A stretch of 64,000 bases of DNA from Paraniabella ginsengisoli (GTDB lineage Bacteria > Bacteroidota > Bacteroidia > Chitinophagales > Chitinophagaceae). The position numbers and the translations under genes were made by a program. Within the stretch, counting starts at the first letter, position 1; each line of letters opens with the position of its first letter. This document shows, piece after piece, positions 9,452 through 19,965 of the stretch. The DNA is taken from contig NZ_JAKWBL010000004.1 of assembly GCF_022513635.1 (NCBI RefSeq), positions 620,001 through 684,000 on the forward strand. Direction: 5' to 3'. Under the pieces are notes generated by a model. That model ran no database searches. It had not been told where the DNA came from and saw only the letters and a program-made list of their open reading frames with translations.

Positions 9452-10271
9452 AAACTTTACTTAGCATATTCTTTTTTCTTTTTTGTGGCAGTTTACTTGA
9501 CGCACAAGAGTTAATATTAAACCAAAAACTTAGAACAGTACCGGGTAAATATGTTTCTTTTTCGGTTGACAACCTGGATAATATTTATTTATTAAGCGCA
9601 ACCAATCAGCTTAAAAAATTAAACGGCAACGGCGATTCGATTTCGGTGTTTAATGATATTAAAAAATATGGAGAAGCCACACTGGTAGACGTTTCTAACC
9701 CTGTTAAGATTTTATTATACTATAAAGGATTTTCTACAATTGCAGTGTTGGATGGCTTGCTGAACCTTAAAAACACCATTGACTTGCGAAGAAAGGGCAT
9801 GTTCAATGTTACCGCCGTAGGTTTGTCATACGATGGAAAAATCTGGATGTATGATGACATGGATAATGTATTGAAAAAGCTGGATGATGAAGGAAATGTG
9901 ATTTTTAAAACTGCTGATTTTCGTCAGTTGTTTGATAAGGCTTTAGCACCATCGAAGATTTTTGACCAAAACCAATACGTTTATCTTTACGATAGTTTAC
10001 AAGGCATTTTTGTTTTTGATTATTATGGAACCTATAAAAATAAAATAGACATTACCCGCTGGAATCATTTGCGCATTGCCGATAAATATGTTTCTGGCGC
10101 AGCTAATGATAAATTATATCAGTACAATACGGCTTCCTTCAAATACGATATGTGGCCAGTTCCTGCTCAGTTTAAAAGTTACAGGCAATTATTTTTTAAA
10201 AATAATAAGTTGTATGCGTTGGGGGATGAGGGTTGGAGATATATGAGGTGCTTAGCAAGCAACTATTTTAA
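9448..10271 (+). CDS. Secreted protein, probable beta-propeller, unknown function
   Basis: Starts at a TTG overlapping the lpxH stop. A signal peptide is clear (MKTLLSIFFFLFCGSLLDAQE). The rest has repeated short strands of propeller type (VSVDNLDNIYLLSAT, GLSYDGKIWMYDD, NKLYALGDEG), without a family name I can defend. As given, the frame runs on to 10317 across the convergent toxin gene; restoring one base near 10233 gives a natural end (GLEIYEVLSKQLF) at 10271 and ~274 aa. The lpxH neighbour suggests an envelope role, but this is context only. Confidence 0.6.
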
Positions 10272-10559
10272 TAATTTGGAAGAAACAAAATCGCAAATTA
10301 CGATTTCATTTTTGTGACTTAAATAGGCGATAATATACTTTCTTTTGTATGTTACACATCTATAATTCAGGTGTTGCCATTTTTTAAATCTACAAGGTTT
10401 GTAAAGAATACGATCGTCGGACAGGGTTTTAAAGAAAGAGAACACTTCGTCAACAAATTTTTTTGCAGTTGCAGGCATTCCTTCAGATTCGATAAATAAC
10501 GCAATTTCCGCTATCGTGTCTACCGCTGCATCTAATATTGAGACTTTTCTTTTGCCCAT
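10263..10559 (-). CDS. RelE/ParE-type toxin
   Basis: Small basic protein of 98 aa with the RelE/ParE plan: N-terminal helix pair (ILDAAVDTIAEIALFIESEG, ATAKKFVDEVFSFFKTL), then strands with RFKKW, YRCVTYKRKYIIAYL and EIVICDFVSS. Members are mRNA interferases or gyrase poisons; which applies cannot be decided here. It starts inside the upstream antitoxin gene (28-nt overlap), so the two are co-translated. The 3' end meets the convergent secreted-protein gene with almost no gap. Confidence 0.75.
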   Translation of the reverse strand: MGKRKVSILDAAVDTIAEIALFIESEGMPATAKKFVDEVFSFFKTLSDDRILYKPCRFKKWQHLNYRCVTYKRKYIIAYLSHKNEIVICDFVSSKLLK

Positions 10560-10720
10560 TTGTCAATAAGTTTGTGCGCTCTTTTCTTTCCCTCTGCTAA
10601 CGATAGCTTTTTTGACTTCGGAACTTTTTGTGCAGCAATCAATTCAATCTTTTCATACGCTTCCTTTTCAATCACAACAAAGGTCTTTTTATCTAAAACT
10701 ATTGTCTCCATTTTTTTCAT
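10532..10720 (-). CDS. Antitoxin of a RelE/ParE-type pair
   Basis: Small protein of ~62 aa directly upstream of the toxin. MKKMETIVLDKKTFVVIEKEAYEKI fits a short DNA-binding or dimerisation strand-helix start, and the Lys-rich tail (AEGKKRAHKLIDKWAKEK) fits a toxin-wrapping helix. The ATG at 10720 is preferred; the frame is open to 10768. In typical modules such proteins neutralise the toxin and repress the operon. No palindromic operator was found with confidence upstream. Confidence 0.65.
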   Translation of the reverse strand: MKKMETIVLDKKTFVVIEKEAYEKIELIAAQKVPKSKKLSLAEGKKRAHKLIDKWAKEKSQY

Positions 10721-10836
10721 AAAGTTACGCTTTATAGGCCAAAAGTAAAATCCTCGATTATTTATCAAACGGTTACATAATAAAGAGACAGCCCAAAAGT
10801 AACGACTTTGAACTGCCTCTTTGTAACTTATAAACT

Positions 10837-13115
<2,279 letters not shown>

Positions 13116-13173
13116 TTTTATAGTTTTTGAGATGATATGAATGCTTAACATGCGATTAGTTGAACCGCTTTGA

Positions 13174-13181
13174 CAAACTTA
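13174..13181 (-). promoter_or_regulatory. katG -7 box
   Basis: TAAGTTTG on the minus strand fits the Bacteroidota -7 consensus TAnnTTTG, ~59 nt before the katG ATG. The OxyR-like site lies 22-65 nt further upstream, where an activator would bind. Confidence 0.5.
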
Positions 13182-13203
13182 TGATTTCTTCAATATAATT
13201 AAA

Positions 13204-13239
13204 ATTGATTAAATCTATATTTCCATAGTTTAAAACTAT
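13204..13239. promoter_or_regulatory. OxyR-like operator upstream of katG
   Basis: The right half at 13225-13239 is ATAG-TTTAAAA-CTAT and fits the OxyR half-site ATAGnTnnnAnCTAT at every fixed position. The left half at 13204-13218 is ATTG-ATTAAAT-CTAT, one mismatch. Six bases separate the halves where seven are expected, which one missing base would explain. Confidence 0.55.
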
Positions 13240-13243
13240 GACC

Positions 13244-13305
13244 TGTTTAAACTTACTTTTTTACCACATTAGAAACATAGGTTTTATGATAAAAAAGGAA
13301 ACATA
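13244..13305 (+). repeat. Uninterrupted copy of a dispersed repeat
   Basis: TGTTTAAACTTAC, a T run, ACCACATTAG, AAACATAGGTTTTATGAT and GGAAACATA. Its two halves match 6862-6889 and 8301-8341, on either side of the IS110 element; a partial inverted match is at 8421-8455. Confidence 0.5.
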
Positions 13306-13335
13306 CAAACACATCAGCCTTCTTTTTATGTAAAC

Positions 13336-13365
13336 AAAAAAGCCCTGGCATAAAATTGCCAGGGC
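13336..13365 (-). terminator. Rho-independent terminator of the first secreted paralogue
   Basis: On the minus strand GCCCTGGCA, loop ATTTTA, TGCCAGGGC and a 6-T tract: a perfect 9-bp stem 20 nt after the stop codon. The second paralogue has the same structure with a compensated base pair. Confidence 0.9.
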
Positions 13366-13385
13366 CCTGTTATAAAAAATAAAAT

Positions 13386-15350
13386 TTATTTCTGATTGAA
13401 TACTTTCACTACTTCGGAATATGCTTTTTTGCCATCTTTATCTACTTGTGCTATTCGGATATAGAGCGGTTTATTGCCGCTTACATCTAAAGCGTCTCCT
13501 TTCTTATTACAAGAAACAAATGTAGCAGCGAAAACCATAAAGGATAATGCAGACAATCCTATTATCTTTCTATTCCGGCGTTTTGCCATTAAAGAACCTG
13601 CTAATAATATCAATGATCCAATGCCCATTAATGCGCTGGCACCAGCCGCCTCAATACTAAATTCATAGTTAAGCGGTTGCGAAGAATTACCATCAGTTGC
13701 TTGCGAAGCGACGGTTCCAATTTTGGTAAAGTTTTTACCATCGGCAGAAGCCTCAATTTCAAAATGATCGTTATTACTTTCGGTAAGTGTTTGCCAGTTG
13801 ATGACCAATTGATCATTAGATATTTTGCCGGAGATGCGGCCAAAACCAACAGGTAAAGCACTTAGCGGACCCGTGGTGGAAGAAAGACAGCTAACATTTG
13901 TTTCGCCATTTATAAGATAAAGTGCAGGGTAAATCGGCCCATGAGCAACCGAAGCAGCATTTACAGCATTGCGATATGTTGTATTGAGTACATATCTGCC
14001 AAGCGAAGGGCGGTAAACCTTAACATTTAGAGATGCAGTACCATCAGGTTCAGGAATTAAAGTTGCGGTGATAATATCACCATCCTGGCCGTTATAATCT
14101 AATTGTGAGGTATTGATATTTTTTGTAACTCCTTCTGAGGTATTAACAGCCATATTTTGCCCTGTACCACCTGCAAATAAAATGTTAGCAAGCCACATTG
14201 TTTCATACTGAGTAGCAGTAGGGTTGGCAGCTTGTATTCTGCTGCCTCCATTATTTCCAGTAAAATCGGGGTTTGCCGTCCAGCCCAGTACCCAATTATT
14301 AGCGCCGCCCGAATTGGCTGTTTTGTAAGTTATGCTTATTTGAGAATAGTCAGTTGCAAGGTTGGCTCCTCCGCTTGTTTTTACAATAGCGTTAGCTGCC
14401 GTGCTGCCATTAGCGAGTCGGTTATTATTGGTTTTTAATGCATGACGAATATTGGTGCCGTCATCATATATATAGTAATTAGCGCCAGAAGCACCATTAC
14501 GCTGTAACCAATCCGTGCTGCTGTTAATAGTTTGACAGGAAGGGGCTGCAAATGTACTAGGTGTATAAGTATCTGCTACAGCAGATAAGCAGGCAACATT
14601 TGATGCGCCGGTAGTCATATACAATACAGGATATATGTCTCCATTTGCAACTGATGCAGCGTTAACGGCTGCGTAATAAGTGGTATTAAATACATCGTAC
14701 CCCACAGATGGGCGATACACTTTGACAGTCAAAGCGGCAGTCCCGTCAGGTTGAGGTATTAGGGTTGCAGTAATTACATCGCCGTCTGCTGCTGTATATC
14801 CATAATCTGCTGTGCTTATTGTTTTTGTTGCACCTTGTGCCGTATTGATGGCCATAGTTGTTCCTGCGCTACCGCCAAGTAAGATGTTAGCAAGCCACTG
14901 TGTTTGATACTGGGTAGCAGTAGGATTGGCTGCCTGAATTCTGCTGGTACTGCCAGCTCCAATAAATTCAGGATTTGCGCTCCACCCAATCATCCAGTTG
15001 TTAGCTCCGGTTGTGTTAGCAGCCTTATAAGTTATTGTTATTTGAGAGTATTCGGTATTTAAATCAGCACCGGCTGTCTCCTTTACCACTGTATTGGCAG
15101 CGTTACTTCCGTTGGCAAGTCTGTTATTGTCAGCTTTCAGCGCATGCCTGATATTAGTTCCATCGTCGTAAATATAATAATTAGCACCTGAGGCACCGTT
15201 GTGTTGTATCCAATCTGTGCTTCCGTTTATAGGGTCACATTGTGCTGTGGCATCTTGGTTAAACATTAGCAGACAAACACTTAATAAAAAAACATTAAGC
15301 ACTAAAAGTTTTGTTTTTGGGAAGAAATAAGAGTAGTACTTTGAAACCAT
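13386..15350 (-). CDS. Large secreted protein with two internal repeats and a C-terminal embedded membrane hairpin (paralogue 1)
   Basis: Exported protein of ~654 aa. The start at 15350 gives a signal peptide (MVSKYYSYF.. to DATAQ). Two ~225-residue units follow, each opening with C-x-x-I-N-x-S-T-D-W and carrying YIYDDGTNIRHAL, IGWSANPEF or LGWTANPDF, and VKVYRPS; they look like beta-sandwich binding units. The last ~150 residues resemble the FN3-like module common before type IX sorting tails (LPVGFG, INWQTLTESNNDHFEIEAS, IRIAQVDKDGKKAYSEVVKV). Between its strands lie two hydrophobic segments separated by KRRNRK, the second ending FVSC like a lipobox. Unknown function. Confidence 0.7.
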   Translation of the reverse strand: MVSKYYSYFFPKTKLLVLNVFLLSVCLLMFNQDATAQCDPINGSTDWIQHNGASGANYYIYDDGTNIRHALKADNNRLANGSNAANTVVKETAGADLNTEYSQITITYKAANTTGANNWMIGWSANPEFIGAGSTSRIQAANPTATQYQTQWLANILLGGSAGTTMAINTAQGATKTISTADYGYTAADGDVITATLIPQPDGTAALTVKVYRPSVGYDVFNTTYYAAVNAASVANGDIYPVLYMTTGASNVACLSAVADTYTPSTFAAPSCQTINSSTDWLQRNGASGANYYIYDDGTNIRHALKTNNNRLANGSTAANAIVKTSGGANLATDYSQISITYKTANSGGANNWVLGWTANPDFTGNNGGSRIQAANPTATQYETMWLANILFAGGTGQNMAVNTSEGVTKNINTSQLDYNGQDGDIITATLIPEPDGTASLNVKVYRPSLGRYVLNTTYRNAVNAASVAHGPIYPALYLINGETNVSCLSSTTGPLSALPVGFGRISGKISNDQLVINWQTLTESNNDHFEIEASADGKNFTKIGTVASQATDGNSSQPLNYEFSIEAAGASALMGIGSLILLAGSLMAKRRNRKIIGLSALSFMVFAATFVSCNKKGDALDVSGNKPLYIRIAQVDKDGKKAYSEVVKVFNQK

Positions 15351-16050
15351 GTTAAGAATTTTAAGTAAGTATAGGGATAGTCTTAAAAAGCACATCACCT
15401 GCGTCTATAATGATGTATGCTTGACTAAAAAATAAGACACTTCTCCAAGAATATTTAAAAACGGGTGCTTAAACATTTTTCTCAATAAATGCACAGGAAG
15501 TAAAATATCTGTTTTTTAATTTTTTATTATTTTTTCGGTGACATCTGTGAGAAGTATATCTAATCGGTTTAAGCATTTCCTGCAAAAGGGTTACGTACAT
15601 ATTTACTGCAAAGTACTTGAACAAAGGAGTCGGATTTATTTTATTTGATAAGTTGGCTATTTTTTTCGACGAAACGCCGAATTAGGAAGTTTAATTAGAT
15701 TCAAAACAAAGGGAAGCTACATTTCTACTGGCAAAAACAGCATCCATGGCAAGGAGTGAAACAAATTTTAGATTGTGTCTATAGTGCTAAATACTGTGTG
15801 GAGTAAAAGAAAAAATTAAATTATACTTTTATTGAAAAGGGATTGTTTAATGACAGGAAATTAACAAGACAATGCATAATATGGAACATTGCCGCCTGTT
15901 ACATCTTTCAATTGTCCAAAATCAAGATTTCGAATTAAGCTCTATGTGAACCCATAAGCGTATCTTTTAATTCGTGTGCAATTTCATGCCCTTCTTTCGC
16001 TTTTGTTTTGACAACCTTAAGAAAATATAATTAACCTTTAAAGCAACCCC
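15351..16050. other. Noncoding stretch between the two secreted paralogues
   Basis: About 700 bases, AT-rich, without a supportable gene on either strand. It must hold the promoter and leader of paralogue 1. I see no clear TAnnTTTG box close to the start and no repeat copy. Confidence 0.5.
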
Positions 16051-16080
16051 AAAAAAGCCCCGGCATAAAATTGCCGGGGC
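16051..16080 (-). terminator. Rho-independent terminator of the second secreted paralogue
   Basis: Minus strand: GCCCCGGCA, loop ATTTTA, TGCCGGGGC, 6-T tract. The loop equals that of 13336-13365, and the single stem difference is compensated on both arms. Confidence 0.9.
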
Positions 16081-16122
16081 TTCTGTTATGAAGAAACAAA
16101 ATTTATTCTGGTTGAATACTAT

Positions 16123-18072
16123 TTATTTCTGGTTGAATACTTTTACTACTTCAGAATATGCTTTTTTGCCATCTTTATCTACTTGTGCTATTCGGATATA
16201 GAGCGGTTTATTGCCGCTTACATCTAAAGCGTCTCCTTTCTTATTACAAGAAACAAATGTAGCAGCGAAAACCATAAAGGATAATGCAGACAATCCTATT
16301 ACCTTTCTGTTCCGGCGTTTTGCCATTAATGAACCTGCTAATAATATCAATGATCCAATGCCCATTAATGCGCTGGCACCAGCCGCCTCAATACTAAATT
16401 CATAGTTAAGTGGCTGCGACGAATTTCCATCGGTTGCCTGCGAAGCAAGGGTTCCAATTTTGGTAAAGTTTTTACCGTCGGTAGAAGCCTCAATTTCAAA
16501 ATGGTCATTATTACTTTCTGTAAGGGTTTGCCAGTTGATAAGTAACTGATTATTGGAAAGCTTGCCGGTGATTGTGCCAAAACCAACAGGCAAAGCTACA
16601 GCTGCGCTTGCAGAGAGACAGCTTAGGTTTACGGCACCATATTCGGGCTGAAGTGCGGGGTAAAAATCACCAGCATCAACGGTATTCGCATTTACCGCGC
16701 TATAGAAAGTTTTCTCAGCAATGTAGCCATTAGACGAGGGGCGATACACTTTCACGTTTAAAGCGGCACTTCCATCTGGTTGAGGAATCAAAGTTCCTGT
16801 TATTATATCTCCGTCGCTTACTACAACACGTGCATTAGCTCCCATAGAACCCATTAATCCCGACGCGGTTCTGATATCAAGATTATTGTTGCCATTAATG
16901 TTTATTACGGTAACCCAATTAGCTTCCAGTTCTGCGGGTGTGGGATTAGCTGATGTAACCCTGGCGTTAACACCTCCGCCACTAAACGCACTATTAGCGC
17001 TCCATCCCATAGTTGTAGGATCTCCTAAAGCAGTACCTGTTCGGTAAGTAATTGATATTGTTGATTGTTCTGTATTTAAATCAGCTCCTGCTGTTGCTTT
17101 TACGATAGTATTAAACTGAACCTGTGTTGCATTCGCTATCCTGGCATTAGTGGTAGCATTTGCCAGGCGAATATATGTGCCGTCATCATAGATATAGGAA
17201 TTAGCAGTTGTGCCCCCTGTATTGTGTTGTGTCCAGTCGGTGCTACCGTTAATAGACTCACAAGTTGCTGGTGTGGCGCTGGGAATATTTGTAGCGGTAG
17301 TGGCTGAAAGACAACTTAAATTTACGGCACCGTATTCAGGTTGAAGCACAGGATAGAACTCACCAGCATCAACGGTATTAATGTTGACCGCATTATAAAA
17401 GGTTTCGTTACCTATATAACTATTTGATGAAGGGCGATACACTTTCACGTTTAAAGCGGCACTTCCGTCTAGTTGAGGAATCAATGTGCCTGTTATTATA
17501 TCTCCGTCTGCTACAACCACAGATGATGCCTCTAGATTACCTTGCAACGCACCCATTAATCCCGACGCAGTTCTGACATCAATGTTATTATTGCCATTAA
17601 TGTTTATTACAGAAACCCAATTAGCTTCCAGCTCAGCTGGTGTGGGGTTAGTTGATGTAACCCTGGCATTAACACCTCCGCCACTAAACGCACTATTGGC
17701 GCTCCACCCTATAGTTGTAGGGTCGCCTGCGGCGTTACCTGTTCTGTAGGTTATTGATATGGTTGATTGTTCTGTATTTAAATCAGCGCCTGCAGTAGCT
17801 TTTACGATAGTATTAAACTGAACCTGTGTTGCATTGGCTATTCTGGCATTGGTGGTAGTGTTCGCCAGGCGAATATATGTGCCGTCGTCATAAACATAGG
17901 AATTAGCAGCTGTACCACCTGTATTGTGTTGTATCCAGTCGGTGCTACCGTTAATAGATTCACATTGAGCAACTGTATTTAGACTAAACACCAGCAAGCA
18001 AATACTTAAAAGTAGAATACTAAACGTTAAAAATTTTACTTTTCGCATAAAGGAATAGCAATGAGGACTCAT
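16123..18072 (-). CDS. Large secreted protein with two internal repeats and a C-terminal embedded membrane hairpin (paralogue 2)
   Basis: Paralogue of the gene at 13386, ~649 aa. The ATG at 18072 (MSPHCYSFMRKVK) is chosen because it aligns with the start of paralogue 1; the signal peptide ends at NTVAQ. Two ~220-residue repeats, nearly identical to each other, contain ESINGSTDW, YDDGTYIRLAN, TIGWSANSAFSGGG and VKVYRPSS. The C-terminal ~140 residues are almost identical to those of paralogue 1, including the hairpin (ALMGIGSLILLAGSLMAKRR then LSALSFMVFAATFVSC) placed inside the FN3-like module. The N-terminal repeats are far more diverged than this tail. Function unknown. Confidence 0.7.
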   Translation of the reverse strand: MSPHCYSFMRKVKFLTFSILLLSICLLVFSLNTVAQCESINGSTDWIQHNTGGTAANSYVYDDGTYIRLANTTTNARIANATQVQFNTIVKATAGADLNTEQSTISITYRTGNAAGDPTTIGWSANSAFSGGGVNARVTSTNPTPAELEANWVSVININGNNNIDVRTASGLMGALQGNLEASSVVVADGDIITGTLIPQLDGSAALNVKVYRPSSNSYIGNETFYNAVNINTVDAGEFYPVLQPEYGAVNLSCLSATTATNIPSATPATCESINGSTDWTQHNTGGTTANSYIYDDGTYIRLANATTNARIANATQVQFNTIVKATAGADLNTEQSTISITYRTGTALGDPTTMGWSANSAFSGGGVNARVTSANPTPAELEANWVTVININGNNNLDIRTASGLMGSMGANARVVVSDGDIITGTLIPQPDGSAALNVKVYRPSSNGYIAEKTFYSAVNANTVDAGDFYPALQPEYGAVNLSCLSASAAVALPVGFGTITGKLSNNQLLINWQTLTESNNDHFEIEASTDGKNFTKIGTLASQATDGNSSQPLNYEFSIEAAGASALMGIGSLILLAGSLMAKRRNRKVIGLSALSFMVFAATFVSCNKKGDALDVSGNKPLYIRIAQVDKDGKKAYSEVVKVFNQK

Positions 18073-18224
18073 GATTAAAAAATTTGAGGGTTTAAAAGGC
18101 TTTTTATTAAGCACGCGGGCTAACGGTGTGCCTGTTTTCATAATAACTTTAACGAAAATAAGACAAGTGCCTTAAAATATGTTAAAGCAAGCTGGAAAAT
18201 TTAGGTAGATATATATAAGGATAA

Positions 18225-18491
18225 TTAAGCTACGGCTTTCTTTTCGATCTGTGCTTGTATATAATTGTAAAAATCCTGAAAGGTTACTAACGGCAAGAAA
18301 TCGCCGGGTTGTACTTTAAAATGAAAATTGCTTTCCAGGGCTACAACAAGGTCAATATAATCCAGGCTGTCAAGATCCAGCACTTCTTTTAAGCTGGCTT
18401 CCGGTGTTATTAATGAAGCATCAGCCTCAAATTCTTCGATTAAAAATGAGTTAGTTTTCTCTATAATTTCCTGCATTGTCATAGTTGCCAC
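18225..18491 (-). CDS. Acyl carrier protein
   Basis: Acidic 88-aa protein with the four-helix ACP pattern and the phosphopantetheine attachment Ser in LDLDSLDYIDLVV. It is the next gene after the ketosynthase on the same strand (61-nt gap), so it likely carries that enzyme's substrate. The sequence differs from a typical housekeeping AcpP (DSLD followed by YIDL, where AcpP usually has DSLDTVEL), consistent with a dedicated secondary ACP. Other pathway genes are not in the neighbourhood. Confidence 0.85.
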   Translation of the reverse strand: MATMTMQEIIEKTNSFLIEEFEADASLITPEASLKEVLDLDSLDYIDLVVALESNFHFKVQPGDFLPLVTFQDFYNYIQAQIEKKAVA

Positions 18492-18552
18492 TTTTTTGCC
18501 TGATTGTATCTTATCTCAACCCGGCAGCATTCCCCTTATAAAATTTAAAATT

Positions 18553-19772
18553 TTATGAGAATCGTTTTACAATTAGGGTAGAATTGGTTCCCCCGAATCC
18601 GAAAGAATTGGACAAAAATACGTTTATATTTTTTCTGTGGTACTTTTTATGATGTTGAGATGTTGCGTATCCTCGTCAGGATTCTGATAATTAATGTTTG
18701 GCGCTATAAAATTATTTTGCATCATTAATGAGGAATAAACGATCTCACTGGCTCCAGCCATCCAGCACTCGTGACCGGTCATTGATTTTGTGGAACTTAC
18801 AGGTGTGTGACAATTTTTAAATACTTCGTCAATGGCTTTCGCTTCGCTGGCATCGCCTGCTAAAGTGCTTGTGGCATGCGCATTTATGTAATCTATTTCT
18901 TCTGGTTGTAAACCGGCATCGTTTAACGCCATTTTTAAAGATTTTGCGGGACCGGCAATAGTTGGATTGCTGATATGTTCTCCGTTAGAAGAAAAGCCAT
19001 AGCCAATTATTTCACCTATAATATTAGCACCTCGCTTTTGCGCGCTTTCTAAACTTTCAATAATAACCGTTGCTGCACCGCCACTGGGAATTAATCCATC
19101 CCTGTCTTTGTCGAAAGGGCGACTGGCTTTTTCCGGCTCGCTTTCGTTTACAGAGAACGCGCCGAGCGCGTCAAATGTCCCCATTGATAAATGATTGATC
19201 TCTTGGGCGCCTCCAGCAATAATGCAATGCTGTAACCCCATTTTTATCAAAACATAAGCCAGGCCAATGGCGTGCGAACCACTGGCACAGGCAGCACTTA
19301 CCGTAAGATTAATTCCCTTTAGTTTAAAAATGGTAGCCAGGTTCATGGTAACGGTTGAGTTCAGGGTTTGAAAAACGGCAGCAGAACCAACAAGCATGGT
19401 ATCTTTCTTTTCCCTTATCAGGTCAGTAGATTCGATAACAGCCTTTGCCGAACTATCGTTTCCATATAAAATGCCCGGTTGCGTTTCTGCGATAAATGCT
19501 TCATCAATGCCAGCATTTTTCATTGCTTCAACAGTTGCTACGTATGCATATTCTCCTTCTTCAGGAAGCATAATTCGAGAACGCCTGTCTAGCAAACCTT
19601 TTAAAGAAGGGCGCTCTACCCAGCCGGTTAAAGCTGAACGATAGCCAAACTCTTTACGTACCGGATCGAAAATAATCCCCGATTTGCCAGCTTTTAATGA
19701 TGCTGTCACCTCCTGTAGATTTTTGCCGATGCAGGAATAAATGCCCATGCCTGTTATGACTACTCTGTTCAT
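18553..19772 (-). CDS. Beta-ketoacyl-ACP synthase, KAS I/II type (frame break at 18629-18634)
   Basis: Condensing enzyme extending an acyl-ACP by two carbons. The Cys-His-His triad is complete: VSAACASGSHA (Cys ~165), INAHATST (His ~296), and KSMTGHECWMAG (His ~333). The frame ends early at 18624 because one base is missing in a 6-T run (18629-18634); restoring it gives INVFLSNSFGFGGTNSTLI to a stop at 18553, the conserved C-terminal motif, and 406 aa. Paired with the following ACP. Divergence from FabF and the private ACP suggest a specialised pathway such as aryl polyene or dialkylresorcinol synthesis, but no further cluster genes are seen. Confidence 0.88.
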
Positions 19773-19777
19773 AGTTA

Positions 19778-19785
19778 CAAAAGTA
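19778..19785 (-). promoter_or_regulatory. -7 box of the ketosynthase gene
   Basis: TACTTTTG on the minus strand, 5 nt before the ATG (19772). This implies a leaderless or nearly leaderless transcript. Confidence 0.45.
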
Positions 19786-19865
19786 ATATGAATTACTATT
19801 TGAGCGGAAGTATGACATATAAAATAAATTTTTCAACTTTGGTTGCACGATGCCAAGTGCACCAC

Positions 19866-19906
19866 AAATGAACGGAGCGTCGCAAGATTGATGCTATTTG
19901 TTCTTC
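19866..19906 (+). repeat. Leader element copy C (upstream of guaB)
   Basis: Diverged copy: GAGCGTCGCAA, four bases, GATGCTATTTGTTCTTCTG. It keeps the fixed spacing but has lost most of the stem. It lies 60-100 nt before the guaB ATG. Confidence 0.45.
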
Positions 19907-19954
19907 TGCTGATATCAATATTATTTTCAATTTTCCTGTTTATTCCCATTCCCT

Positions 19955-19962
19955 TAATTTTG
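19955..19962 (+). promoter_or_regulatory. guaB -7 box
   Basis: TAATTTTG, three bases before the ATG at 19966. A start this close predicts a leaderless guaB mRNA, in which case element C would be upstream of, not inside, the transcript. Confidence 0.45.
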
Positions 19963-19965
19963 CAC

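Noticed and set aside
13474-13668. Short plus-strand frame that is nearly repeated at 16211-16405
   Set aside because: It recurs only because the 3' ends of the two paralogues on the other strand are almost identical; no independent evidence for a gene.
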